This document shows, one piece after another, positions 8,700 through 16,998 of a stretch of DNA of 64,000 nt (positions are counted from its first letter, which is position 1; every line of letters starts with the position of its first letter). The notes under the pieces were generated by a model. That model was given only the letters and a program-made list of their open reading frames with translations. It was not told the origin of the DNA and did not search any database. This DNA comes from CALGTL01 sp963579135 (GTDB lineage Bacteria > Chloroflexota > Dehalococcoidia > Lucifugimonadales > Australimonadaceae), in contig CAUZFB010000007.1 of assembly GCA_963579135.1 (NCBI GenBank), forward strand, positions 1-64,000, in the 5' to 3' direction. The position numbers and the translations under genes were made by a program.

Positions 8700-8742
8700 G
8701 CGTGCAAGGGGGGACGTGCAAGGGGGGACGTGCAAGGGGGGG
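8700..8742. repeat. 14-bp G-rich tandem repeat, three copies
   Basis: The unit ACGTGCAAGGGGGG is present three times head to tail (8700-8713 with GC replacing AC, 8714-8727, 8728-8741), followed by one extra G. It lies about 80 bp upstream of the nitroreductase start codon, in its probable promoter or leader region. Confidence 0.85.
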
Positions 8743-8820
8743 AAGAGATCCCTTCGACTGCACTGCATTACGTCCAGGAAACGAAAGACCCGTAGAAGTA
8801 TCGACTTAGGAGAGCAAATC

Positions 8821-9432
8821 ATGGCAGAAGATATCGGTTTGTTCGAGGCGATGTACTCGCAGCGAGCGATCAGGCACATCAGGCCGGATCCGATCCCCGA
8901 CGAGCTGGTCGAGAAGGTCATCGACGCCGGCATCCACGCTCCCAACGGCGGCAACCAACAGAGCTGGGGCTTCGTGGTAATCAAGGACAAGGATGTGATG
9001 CGCAAGATGGCGCCGCTCTACAGCGGGGTCGGCCGACCGAATCACGGCGAGGCCGATACTTGGTCCGAACGCAACTCGGAGTCTTCTGCGGAGTACCTGT
9101 CAGAGCACATCGCGGATGTCCCTGTCTGGATCTTGGCGGTGACAAAGAGCCCGGGCGACAACATCCACAATGGGGCGTCGGTGTACCCGGCTGTCCAGAA
9201 CATGTTGTTGGCGGCACGCGCGCTGGGTCTCGCGAGTGTGTTGACAACGCGAGTACGTCGCGGGTACGAGGCGGAGATGCGTGAGTGGGTGGGGCTGCCG
9301 GATGAGTTCGTTACGGCGGCGATGATTCCGCTAGGCTGGCCGCTGGATGGCTACGCGTACGGTCCGACGACCCGCAAGCCAGCGGCGACGGTGACGCACT
9401 GGGAGAAGTGGGGCAACCAGAAAGAAGGGTAA
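8821..9432 (+). CDS. Nitroreductase-family FMN oxidoreductase
   Basis: This 203-residue protein is of the NAD(P)H:FMN nitroreductase fold. Recognisable features are the N-terminal MYSQRAIRHIRPDPIPDELVEKVIDAGIHAPNGGNQQ (split here by position 12-46), which carries the phosphate-binding Arg and Asn residues for FMN, and YPAVQNMLLAARALGLASVLTT in the second half. An AGGAG site precedes the ATG at 8821; the frame is open further upstream, but that part contains the G-rich repeat and is not protein-like. It is monocistronic. It could reduce nitroaromatics, enones or quinones. Confidence 0.9.
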   Translation: MAEDIGLFEAMYSQRAIRHIRPDPIPDELVEKVIDAGIHAPNGGNQQSWGFVVIKDKDVMRKMAPLYSGVGRPNHGEADTWSERNSESSAEYLSEHIADVPVWILAVTKSPGDNIHNGASVYPAVQNMLLAARALGLASVLTTRVRRGYEAEMREWVGLPDEFVTAAMIPLGWPLDGYAYGPTTRKPAATVTHWEKWGNQKEG

Positions 9433-9581
9433 AAACCTTCACTCAAAACGCGGCCGGTCGTTGAGTGGGCGGGCGAGGCGGAGTCCTCCGCGCAGACGTT
9501 TAGTGAGCCTCTCAGGGGCAGTTCAGTTGTCTTTTGCCTGTTAGTCCAACTTCTCTAGGTCTGGCCATCTGCAACTGAGCA

Positions 9582-10817
9582 TCAGGATCCAAAGCGGACA
9601 CGGAATGCCATAGTCGTGGTCCCGCGAACCACGGTTACGTCCACGATATCGCCAATCGCGTAGTCGGTGAGGACCTTGCGGACGAGGTCGCTGGTGGTCT
9701 GTATGACCGTGCCATCGAGGTGAGTGATGACGTCGTACGGCCGCATGCCGGCGCGTTCCGCCGGACCGTCTGCGACGACCTCCACGATGAGCACACCCTC
9801 TTCGACGAACAGCCCGAATGAGGCAGCGTTGGACGGCGCCACGTCGACGATGTTGATACCGAACTTGGGCCGGATCACGGAGCCGTGCTCAAGCAGCTGA
9901 ACGCTCACGGGAATGGCCGTGCCCATACTAATGGAGAAGCCAATGCCCTCGGCCTCCTGGTCGTTGCCGATGCTACCCCGGATGATAGCGGTGTTGATCC
10001 CGATTACTTCACCGTCCAGGTTCAGCAACGGGCCGCCACTATTGCCAGGGTTAATGTCAGCGTCCGTCTGGATCAGGTCGTAGAGGCGCTTATCACCCAG
10101 GTCGATAGAGCGTCCCTTAGCGCTTATGACCCCAACTGTGACCGAGCCTTCAAAGCCTAGGGGACTGCCGATGGCAATCACCCAGTCGCCGATCCGCATG
10201 GCATCGGTGTCGCCGAGGGTCGCGACGGAGAGTCCTGCGATATCCGCTGGCGCTAGTTTCAGTACTGCTAGGTCTGTCTCGGGATCGGTGCCAATCACGA
10301 CAGCATCCACGGTCTTGCGGTTAGCCAGAGCCACCTGCACGTAGGTGGTGTCCTCCACGACGTGGTTGTTGGTGAGGACGTGACCCCGTTTGCTGAAAAT
10401 CACGCCTGAACCCTGGGAGATCCCATCGAGCGAGGTGGAAAGCACCTGCACCACGGCAGGGCCAACAAGGCTGACGACGCTCGCGACGTCCGGGAAGGTC
10501 GCGATCACGACGGGGGTCGGAGTCGGCGCGGGCGTGGGGGTAGCGGTCGGCGTTGGCGAGGGAGTCACAGTCGCCGTCGGAGTTGGCTGCGGCGTTGGCG
10601 TTACGGTGGGCGCTCGCGTCGCGGTCGGCGCCGCCGTGGCAGTGGGGGGCGGAGTGGGCGCGGGGAGGGACGTTGGTGTCGGGACGGCGGTCAACGCCCG
10701 TGCGACACGGTCGTCAATCATTTGATTGATCTCATCGGCGCTCGGCCCGCATGCTACGAGCAGCAGTACAGTTGCGACTGCCATGGGTAGCGTTTTGGTC
10801 AGAAAGTGGATAGCCAT
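9582..10817 (-). CDS. HtrA/DegP-like trypsin-type serine protease lipoprotein with PDZ domain
   Basis: The N terminus is a lipoprotein signal with lipobox LLVAC (Cys23), so the protein is exported and lipid-anchored. Residues about 45-102 are a Pro/Thr-rich linker. The protease domain has the triad H152 (TNNHVVED), D182 (TDLAVL) and S260 (NPGNSGGP), an S1C arrangement. A PDZ domain covers about residues 310-411 (GPAERAGMRPYDVITHLDG). Such enzymes degrade or refold misfolded envelope proteins. It is monocistronic and convergent with the nitroreductase. A second lipoprotein with the same kind of linker lies at 33.4 kb. Confidence 0.94.
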   Translation of the reverse strand: MAIHFLTKTLPMAVATVLLLVACGPSADEINQMIDDRVARALTAVPTPTSLPAPTPPPTATAAPTATRAPTVTPTPQPTPTATVTPSPTPTATPTPAPTPTPVVIATFPDVASVVSLVGPAVVQVLSTSLDGISQGSGVIFSKRGHVLTNNHVVEDTTYVQVALANRKTVDAVVIGTDPETDLAVLKLAPADIAGLSVATLGDTDAMRIGDWVIAIGSPLGFEGSVTVGVISAKGRSIDLGDKRLYDLIQTDADINPGNSGGPLLNLDGEVIGINTAIIRGSIGNDQEAEGIGFSISMGTAIPVSVQLLEHGSVIRPKFGINIVDVAPSNAASFGLFVEEGVLIVEVVADGPAERAGMRPYDVITHLDGTVIQTTSDLVRKVLTDYAIGDIVDVTVVRGTTTMAFRVRFGS

Positions 10818-10862
10818 ACGGCCATGGTAATGGGCAAATGTGAAGGAATGTTGCAGAGATCG

Positions 10863-12782
10863 CTAAGACTGCGCGGCGCGCACGGCCGCCCAAACACGCT
10901 CGGGTGTGAATGGAAGGTCGATATGCGAAACGCCCAACGGCGAGAGGGCATCCATGACCGCGTTGGCCAGCGCAGCCGGGCTGGCAACAGATGGCGCTTC
11001 GCCGACGCCACGCATGCCCGTGGGAGTGAGCGGCGTGGGAGTAGAGAGTAGTTCAGGGGTGACAACAGGCATGTCCTCGGCCTGAAACATGGCGTAGTCC
11101 ATAAGGCTCGTGGCAGACGGCGTGCCGTTGGCGTCGTGCTCGACGACTTCGACCAGTGCCTCGCCGAGCCCCTGCGCGACCCCACCGGCGATCTGGCCAT
11201 GGACGATCAGCGGGTTGACCGCGACTCCGCAGTCGTGAGCGGCGATGAATCGCTTGAATTCGACTCGACCGGTGGTGGGGTCGACCTCGACCACCGCGAC
11301 GTGGGCCGCGAAGCTGAACGCACTGGACGGCAGCGTGAACACGTGCTCGATCTCCAATGACCCGCTGGCGGTCGGCTCGCGGTCACGCTGGGCCAGGGTT
11401 GCCAGCTCACCGATGCTCATCGTGCGTGTGGCGTCGGCCGTACTCCATACCCTGCCCTGCTCGATACGCACGGAGGACAGCTTGCACTCAAGCGCTTGCG
11501 TTGCAACGGCTTCGAGCAACGCGCGTGCTTCCTTCGCAGCGTTGTGCGCAGCGGAGCCGCCGATGACGAGGCTGCGGCTCGCGTACGTGCCGGTGCCAGG
11601 CCCGATGGGCTTGGACTTGTCCGTGTCGCCTGTCTGCAACGTGATGGCCTCGGGAACGACGTCCAACTGATCGGCGACGAGTTGGGCGAAGGACGTGCTC
11701 ATGCCCTGCCCGTGGGGCGAAACGTCAGAGTCAACCGTGACCTGGCCGTCACCAGCAATGGTTATGCGCGCGAACGAGGAGCGTGCTGCGACTGCACCAG
11801 AGCCGCCGGAGCCGCTGGCGGTAGTGGCCACACCGATGCCCAGTAACTTGCCGCTGTCGCGACCGCGTGCGGACGCCTGATCGGCGCGCCAGCGGTCGTA
11901 CTCGGCCACGTCCAACGCTCGCTGGAGGGCCGCGTGATAGTTGCCCGAATCGATGGTGACACCCCCCGCAGTGGTGTATGGGAACTGCTCGGACCTGACG
12001 AGGTTCTTGATGCGCACCTCAGCCGGATCCACCGCCAGCTCCATGGCGATAAGATCGAGCAGGCGTTCCATCATGATGGAAACCTCAGGCTGTCCGGCAC
12101 CACGATAGGGGCCCATGGGTGGTTTGTTGGTGATAACGCCAAGCATCAGCTGGTCCACGTCCTGGATATCGTAGGGACCAGTGATGCGCTTGCACGCGTT
12201 ATCGGGCGATAGGAATGAGCCGTGGATCTGGAAGGCGCCTAGGTCGGAGAATATGCGGGCCCGCATACCAAGGATGCGCCCATCGTTCTGCACCGCCGCC
12301 TGGAGATCGCCTTCAAAACCACGAGAGTGGGATGCGACAAGGTTCTCGCGGCGTGACTCGATCCAGCGCACGGGCCGGCCCAAGCGATGCGCCATGACGA
12401 CAACGGCGGCTTCGTCGGGGTACAGGTGGTCCTTCTGGCCGAAGCCACCACCGACGTCCAGCGAGACTACGTGGATCTCAGGTGTGGTCTCGTCGGCCAA
12501 TTGGTCGAAGACGTGGAGGAGCTGCGTGCGAATCTCGTGGGATGCCTGCGTGGATGTCCACACCTGCATGCGCTGCTCGCTCTCGTCGTAGTAGGCGAGG
12601 CAACCGCGACCCTCCATGGGCGATGGCGACACACGGGGTACGTTGAATGAGCCACTGACGATGCGGTCAGCCTTCGCGAATGCCGCGTCTGGGTCGCCGG
12701 ACAGCACGGGCGTGCGTAGTACCACGTTGTCGTTCAGGGCTGGGTGGAGCGGGCTCCTGGCGTTCACCGAGATGCGAGGCAT
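10863..12782 (-). CDS. Xanthine dehydrogenase-family molybdopterin-binding subunit, C-terminal part (frameshifted gene)
   Basis: This is the main part of a molybdenum hydroxylase large subunit. It contains GGGFGQKDHLYPDEA, MGPYRGAGQPE, HGQGMSTSFAQLVADQLD and the catalytic-Glu region GVGEAPSVASPAALANAV. The N-terminal part is encoded in another frame at 12667-13188, and aligning both with the intact paralogue at 61117-63420 shows one continuous protein if a single extra base near 12777 is removed. The ATG at 12782 is therefore probably not a real start. Either the gene is inactivated or the sequence has an error. No small or FAD subunit gene is adjacent. It lies downstream of an alcohol dehydrogenase. 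Confidence 0.8.
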   Translation of the reverse strand: MPRISVNARSPLHPALNDNVVLRTPVLSGDPDAAFAKADRIVSGSFNVPRVSPSPMEGRGCLAYYDESEQRMQVWTSTQASHEIRTQLLHVFDQLADETTPEIHVVSLDVGGGFGQKDHLYPDEAAVVVMAHRLGRPVRWIESRRENLVASHSRGFEGDLQAAVQNDGRILGMRARIFSDLGAFQIHGSFLSPDNACKRITGPYDIQDVDQLMLGVITNKPPMGPYRGAGQPEVSIMMERLLDLIAMELAVDPAEVRIKNLVRSEQFPYTTAGGVTIDSGNYHAALQRALDVAEYDRWRADQASARGRDSGKLLGIGVATTASGSGGSGAVAARSSFARITIAGDGQVTVDSDVSPHGQGMSTSFAQLVADQLDVVPEAITLQTGDTDKSKPIGPGTGTYASRSLVIGGSAAHNAAKEARALLEAVATQALECKLSSVRIEQGRVWSTADATRTMSIGELATLAQRDREPTASGSLEIEHVFTLPSSAFSFAAHVAVVEVDPTTGRVEFKRFIAAHDCGVAVNPLIVHGQIAGGVAQGLGEALVEVVEHDANGTPSATSLMDYAMFQAEDMPVVTPELLSTPTPLTPTGMRGVGEAPSVASPAALANAVMDALSPLGVSHIDLPFTPERVWAAVRAAQS

Positions 12783-13188
12783 TGGTCACGGCGGGCAAAG
12801 GGTCGTAGCGCACGTCCACGAGCTCAGCGGCGTCCTCGGCGACGGCGAGGGTTTCGGCGATGACAAGCGCGATGGGCTGGCCGATGTACATGACACGGTC
12901 GCCCGCGAGCAGCGGATGCTCAGCACCGAGTGTCACGTCAACGCCTGGACGCGCCATGACGTCAACGGTACCAGAGAGATCAGCCCCGGTGACGACGGAG
13001 ACGACGCCCCGCACGGCGACAGCGTCGCTGGAGTCGATGGCATTGATCAGCGCGTGGGCTTCCGTGCTGCGCACGATCGTCATGTGCAGTGTGCCGGGCA
13101 CCGCGAGGTCCGCTACGAACTGGCCTGCGCCACGCAGAAGACGATCGTCCTCCATGCGGCGCATCGCCTGGCCGGTGTACGTGGTCAT
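12667..13188 (-). CDS. Xanthine dehydrogenase-family large subunit, N-terminal part (frameshifted gene)
   Basis: The N-terminal aldehyde-oxidase a/b hammerhead domain reads from the ATG at 13188: RRMEDDRLLRGAGQFVADL, GTLHMTIVRS, HPLLAGDRVMYIGQPIALVIAE and LVDVRYDPLPAVTNA. After that the frame drifts into non-family sequence, while the adjacent frame carries on with ARSPLHPAL. The start codon lies only 7 bases after the ADH stop codon, which implies translational coupling. The last roughly 40 codons of this reading frame are an artefact of the frameshift. Confidence 0.75.
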   Translation of the reverse strand: MTTYTGQAMRRMEDDRLLRGAGQFVADLAVPGTLHMTIVRSTEAHALINAIDSSDAVAVRGVVSVVTGADLSGTVDVMARPGVDVTLGAEHPLLAGDRVMYIGQPIALVIAETLAVAEDAAELVDVRYDPLPAVTNASHLGERQEPAPPSPERQRGTTHARAVRRPRRGIREG

Positions 13189-13195
13189 GCGGGAA

Positions 13196-14299
13196 CTAGC
13201 CCTGGACGCCGTAGTCAATGACTCCGCGGCCAACCACGCCACGGTCGAGCTCTTCATAGGCGTCGTTGATCTGATCAAGCGTGTAGCTGCGCGTAACGAG
13301 GCCGTCCACGTCGAGCTTGCCGCTCTGGTACATATCAATCATATGGTAGAAGTCGATGGACGGCTTAGAGGCACCGTAGTAGGCGCCCTTGAGCGTCTTC
13401 TCCTGGCGAACGAGGGCCACGCCGTCGATGCCAGCCTGCTCGCCGACAGGGGCGAGACCTGCGATGACGGCGGTGCCGTGCTTGCGCGTGGCGTCGAATG
13501 CGAGAGTGATGGTCTCGGACGAGCCGAAGGCTTCGAAGGCGTAGTCGACGCCCTTGCCGCCAGTCAGGTCTTTGATGGCCTTCACGGGGTCGCCAGAATT
13601 GGGGTTTATGGACTCGGTTGCGCCGAACTTGCCCGCAAACTCCAGCGCGGCGTCGTTGATGTCTACTGCGATGATGCGCGTGGCACCAGCGATGCGCGCG
13701 CCCTGCACGACGTTGAGGCCGACGCCACCACAGCCGATAACGGCGACGGTGCTGCCGGGGGTGACGCCTGCGGCGTAGATCGCCGTGCCGACACCGGTGG
13801 TCACGCTGCAACCGATGAGGGCAGCGGCACGCAGAGACATGGCAGGGTCGATCTTGGCGACCCCGGTGGCGGGGACGATGGCCTCCTCACCGAAGCAGCC
13901 AAGCTTGCCCATCTGGCTGAGGTCTTGGCCGTTGATGTGGATGCGGCTGGTGCCGTCGAACATCTTGGCGGCATTCCTCTGGTGGGTATCGCATGCGTTG
14001 GGGTGACCGGTGAGGCAGGACTCGCAGTTGCCACAGTAGGGGGCGAACGAGAGGATGACGTGGTCACCGGGCTCTACATTGGTGACGCCTTCGCCAACCT
14101 CCATGACGACAGCTGAACCCTCGTGGCCGAGGACAGCGGGAGTCGCGATGATGGCTTCACCTTTCATGAAGTGCAGGTCAGAGCGGCATACGCCCGCCAC
14201 AGCCATCTTCACTTTGACCTCGTTGGCCTTGGGTGGGTCGATCTCGATGTCTTCGATCACCAGAGGTTGGTTGGTTTGGTAGAGGACTGCTGCTCTCAT
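13196..14299 (-). CDS. Zinc-dependent alcohol dehydrogenase (class III-like MDR)
   Basis: This is a medium-chain dehydrogenase of 367 residues. Catalytic zinc ligands are C38 (GVCRSD) and H59-E60 (LGHEG), with a further Cys in LIGCSVTTG. The structural zinc site is C89/C92/C95/C103 (YCGNCESCLTGHPNAC). The NAD-binding motif is GCGGVG in VAVIGCGGVGLNVVQGA. It oxidises an alcohol to an aldehyde or the reverse; the class III-like sequence would also allow S-hydroxymethyl thiol substrates. GAGGAGAATC precedes the ATG. The gene sits between an SDR upstream and a molybdenum hydroxylase downstream, so an alcohol-aldehyde-acid oxidation route is plausible. Confidence 0.92.
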   Translation of the reverse strand: MRAAVLYQTNQPLVIEDIEIDPPKANEVKVKMAVAGVCRSDLHFMKGEAIIATPAVLGHEGSAVVMEVGEGVTNVEPGDHVILSFAPYCGNCESCLTGHPNACDTHQRNAAKMFDGTSRIHINGQDLSQMGKLGCFGEEAIVPATGVAKIDPAMSLRAAALIGCSVTTGVGTAIYAAGVTPGSTVAVIGCGGVGLNVVQGARIAGATRIIAVDINDAALEFAGKFGATESINPNSGDPVKAIKDLTGGKGVDYAFEAFGSSETITLAFDATRKHGTAVIAGLAPVGEQAGIDGVALVRQEKTLKGAYYGASKPSIDFYHMIDMYQSGKLDVDGLVTRSYTLDQINDAYEELDRGVVGRGVIDYGVQG

Positions 14300-14362
14300 G
14301 ATTCTCCTCGTGGGGTCTTCCTGATGGGTTTCGTTGGAGGCGAGGGATTGCGAATTCCCGTC

Positions 14363-15166
14363 TTAGTATTTCTGCTGGTCGAGAGTGTTGTAGGTCACGG
14401 GGGTGGTCACCAGCAGTCCAGCGTCCACGGGGAGGACGACCCCGGTGATCCAGCGAGCTTCGTCGCTGGCCAGGAAAAGTGCGGCGTAACCAATGTCCCA
14501 GCCCGTGCCTTCGGTACCCAGCGGGGCAGCGTGCATGCGATCGCCGCGCAGGCGCTCGTCCATGCGGGGAGCGACCATGGGTCCGTAGATGAGACCAGGC
14601 GCGATGCAGTTGGCGCGGATGCCGTCGCGACCGTGGTCGCCGGCGAGCGACTTCGTGATGCCGATGACGGCAGCCTTGGATGTGGTGTACGGGGTGGAGC
14701 TATTTGCGCGCACACCCGCGATGGACGAGATATTAATGATCGCGCCTCCACCGTTCTTCTTCATCACGGGTACGGCGAACTTGCTGGTGAGCATGATGCT
14801 CTTCACGTTCACATTCATGATGTGGTCCCACTGCTCCTCGGTGACCTCGGTCACATCGAGGCGGATGGAGATGCCCACGTTGTTGTCAAGGATGTCGAGC
14901 CGCCCATAGCGCTCGACGGCCGTCGCGACCATTGCTTCGCAATCGGCTGCAGACGTGACATCGCCGACGAAAGTGGACGCGTCGCCACCCTCTTTGGCGA
15001 TGAGCGCATCCGTTTCAGCTACGCGGTCTTCGAACATATCGACGAGGAGCACCTTGGCGCCCTCGCGCGCGAACAAAATCGCGGTCGCCTTGCCGTTGCC
15101 GATCCCTACCGAGCTCGATCCTGCGCCTGTCACTATCGCGACTTTGCCTTCAAGCCTGCCTGCCAT
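14363..15166 (-). CDS. Short-chain dehydrogenase/reductase (SDR)
   Basis: This classical NAD(P)-dependent SDR has 267 residues. The cofactor motif is TGAGSSSVGIGNG (residues 13-25), slightly expanded compared with TGxxxGIG. The NNVG motif is at 95-98, and the catalytic residues are S148, Y160 and K164 (INISSIAG; YTTSK). The start at 15166 follows AGGAGA; the upstream in-frame ATG adds 12 residues that do not belong to the fold. It appears co-transcribed with the small protein gene upstream and with the ADH and Mo hydroxylase downstream. Confidence 0.92.
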   Translation of the reverse strand: MAGRLEGKVAIVTGAGSSSVGIGNGKATAILFAREGAKVLLVDMFEDRVAETDALIAKEGGDASTFVGDVTSAADCEAMVATAVERYGRLDILDNNVGISIRLDVTEVTEEQWDHIMNVNVKSIMLTSKFAVPVMKKNGGGAIINISSIAGVRANSSTPYTTSKAAVIGITKSLAGDHGRDGIRANCIAPGLIYGPMVAPRMDERLRGDRMHAAPLGTEGTGWDIGYAALFLASDEARWITGVVLPVDAGLLVTTPVTYNTLDQQKY

Positions 15167-15222
15167 ACTTATCTCCTGGGAGTCGAGAGCGTTCGAGAAC
15201 ACCGCATGCGTGTCGGCGATAC

Positions 15223-15459
15223 CTAGCTCGCAGGCTCTTCCGCTTCGTCGTTTTCTTCGTCTTTATTCAATTGGGGGATGTTGCCGACCAGCAGGTCCGA
15301 TAGCTCTGTGACACGCCCTTCGAAGATTTTGCCTTCGTAGACCGATTCCACAATGGCGTACCAGCCCGTCTCCATCTGGGAGAGCTTCATGGTGAGGTGG
15401 CCGTCCTGAACGGTGATTTCTTGAGGCGCGATACTGCGGCGGGGGACGTCATCTGCCAT
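15223..15459 (-). CDS. Small acidic hypothetical protein
   Basis: I do not recognise this 78-residue protein. The middle looks like a compact beta-rich domain (EITVQDGHLTMKLSQMETGWYA, positions 14-35), and the C terminus is strongly acidic (NKDEENDEAEEP). It starts the minus-strand run that continues with the SDR, 56 bp downstream, and faces the Rieske oxygenase array across a 152-bp divergent promoter region. It has no membrane segment and no cysteine. Support comes from position, direction and the lack of a better frame. Confidence 0.55.
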   Translation of the reverse strand: MADDVPRRSIAPQEITVQDGHLTMKLSQMETGWYAIVESVYEGKIFEGRVTELSDLLVGNIPQLNKDEENDEAEEPAS

Positions 15460-15566
15460 GGTTTAGTCCGATTGATCCGGCTGGTCGATTTACGCCTTCT
15501 GCTCACTGCGAACCTGCGTCGCGGCATCGTACCACGGCGCGACCTAGAACTCGTCTGGGCGCCTGA

Positions 15567-15572
15567 TATGAT
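15567..15572 (+). promoter_or_regulatory. Possible -10 element for the Rieske oxygenase array
   Basis: TATGAT preceded by TGA (extended -10 type) lies 45 bp before the ATG at 15612, in the divergent intergenic region. No convincing -35 box was found. The next gene in the array has an identical TATGAT at nearly the same distance (16955-16960), which is the main reason for listing it. Confidence 0.3.
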
Positions 15573-15611
15573 GCACGCTACGATAATGAACGAGTCCAGA
15601 GGGGGAGAGCG

Positions 15612-16892
15612 ATGCTCACTGCCGAGCAAAATACCCGGATCACGCAGACCGGGGCTGACACGCCGATGGGTCAGCTGCTGCGTAGGTATTGGCACCCCCT
15701 CGCGCCGAGCGGCGAGCTCAACGAGGAGAACCCTACCAAAGAGGTCCGCCTATTGAGCGAGAACCTGGTTCTCTTCCGCAGCACTGCCGGCAAGGTCGGC
15801 CTGATCGAGCCTTCGTGTCCACACCGCAAAGCGAACCTCTCCTATGGCGTGCCCGAGCCTGAAGGCATCCGGTGCGCCTACCACGGTTGGCTGTTTGACG
15901 AGACGGGCGCCTGCGTGGACCAACCGTCGGAGCCTGCCGGCAGTCGCTTCAAGGACAAGGTCAAGATTAAGGCGTACCCCGTACAAGAGTTCGCAGGTCT
16001 TGTATGGGCGTACCTGGGGCCTGAGCCCGCCCCGATCCTTCCCAAGTGGGACGCTTTCACCTGGGAAGAGGCCTGGCGGGACATGTACTACTGCATCCTG
16101 CCGTGCAACTGGCTCCAGTGCCAGGAGAATTCTCTGGACCCCGTTCACTTCGAGTGGCTCCACCGCTACTGGGGTGGCTGGGTGCAGAACAAGCGTCTCC
16201 CTGAAGATGAGCGCGCCGTCTGGAACACGCAGACGCTTCCTCGCGGTCGCCACCAGGTGAAGGTAGGGTTCGATCGCTTCGACTACGGGATCATCAAGCG
16301 CCGCCTGCTACAGGGGGAATCCGAGGAGGACGAGTGGTGGAGGATTGGCCACCCAATCATCTTCCCGAACCTCCTGAGGGTCGGCGAAGCGCACCCGACC
16401 GAGGCAGGGTGGGTTCACGCGTTCCAGATGCGCGTGCCGATAGACGACACACACACGTTGCATATCGTGCATCGCAATTTCCTGCCGCGTCCGGGTGTCA
16501 CCTACCCCAAGCAGGAGCAATCGCAGATTCCCTGGGAGCAACGTCCAACGTTCGATGACGCGGGCAAACCGCTCAACACTTGGGTGGTTGGCCAGGACCA
16601 GAGCGCTTGGATCACTCAAGGCGAGGTATCCGACCGATCAACCGAAGCCCTGGGCGTTACCGACGTGGGGATCATCATGTTTCGTAACCTGATCGAGGAG
16701 CAGATTCGTATCGTCGAAGAGGGTGGCGAGCCGATGAACGTGCATCGAAAGGACGAGGGCCCCATCAGTCTCCCGCAGGAATATTCCTACTACCCTGGCT
16801 ACGACGTCACGGGAGGCCCGTTCGGCGATCAACCCAACCCGGAACCGGATCTCGTAGCGCGTCTGTCCGACGAGGCAGGGATATCGCTCTAG
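15612..16892 (+). CDS. Rieske non-haem iron ring-hydroxylating oxygenase, alpha subunit (copy B)
   Basis: This is the first of three tandem oxygenase genes. It has 426 residues with Rieske ligands C69/H71/C88/H91 and the mononuclear iron motif ENSLDPVHFEWLH. The section from the CPH motif to DQPSEP is identical or nearly identical in protein among the four relatives (copies A to D), whereas the C-terminal substrate-binding part varies. A GGGGGAGAG site precedes the ATG. It is separated from copy C by 106 bp that may contain its own promoter, so the array need not be one transcript. No beta subunit is present; the substrate is unknown. Confidence 0.93.
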   Translation: MLTAEQNTRITQTGADTPMGQLLRRYWHPLAPSGELNEENPTKEVRLLSENLVLFRSTAGKVGLIEPSCPHRKANLSYGVPEPEGIRCAYHGWLFDETGACVDQPSEPAGSRFKDKVKIKAYPVQEFAGLVWAYLGPEPAPILPKWDAFTWEEAWRDMYYCILPCNWLQCQENSLDPVHFEWLHRYWGGWVQNKRLPEDERAVWNTQTLPRGRHQVKVGFDRFDYGIIKRRLLQGESEEDEWWRIGHPIIFPNLLRVGEAHPTEAGWVHAFQMRVPIDDTHTLHIVHRNFLPRPGVTYPKQEQSQIPWEQRPTFDDAGKPLNTWVVGQDQSAWITQGEVSDRSTEALGVTDVGIIMFRNLIEEQIRIVEEGGEPMNVHRKDEGPISLPQEYSYYPGYDVTGGPFGDQPNPEPDLVARLSDEAGISL

Positions 16893-16954
16893 CAACGAGA
16901 CGCATCACTAAAGCCATCGCGCCGAAAGGCGTAGGCGTGGTTTGCTCGTGGTGC

Positions 16955-16960
16955 TATGAT
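16955..16960 (+). promoter_or_regulatory. Possible -10 element upstream of Rieske copy C
   Basis: TATGAT lies 44 bp before the ATG at 16999, at the same distance as the matching hexamer upstream of copy B. No clear -35 box was seen. Confidence 0.3.
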
Positions 16961-16998
16961 TCGGCGGCTGTTCAAGAACCATCGAGAAGAGGCCTCCT

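Noticed and set aside
8744..8790. Dispersed repeat family linking 8744-8790, 19677-19722 and 63471-63515
   Set aside because: The three stretches share fragments such as TTCG..TGCACT and CAGGAAAC, but the alignment is short and patchy; a real repeat could not be demonstrated by eye.
9439..9468. Terminator after the nitroreductase gene
   Set aside because: CACTCAA and TTGAGTG could pair, but the loop is 14 bases and there is no T tract.
12860..14116. Plus-strand open frame of 418 codons
   Set aside because: It covers the antisense of the ADH and the N-terminal part of the molybdenum hydroxylase, both firmly supported on the minus strand.
14123..15226. Plus-strand open frame of 367 codons
   Set aside because: It lies opposite the SDR and ADH genes, whose catalytic motifs are clear; the predicted protein is a His/Val/Asp-rich mirror of their coding sequence.
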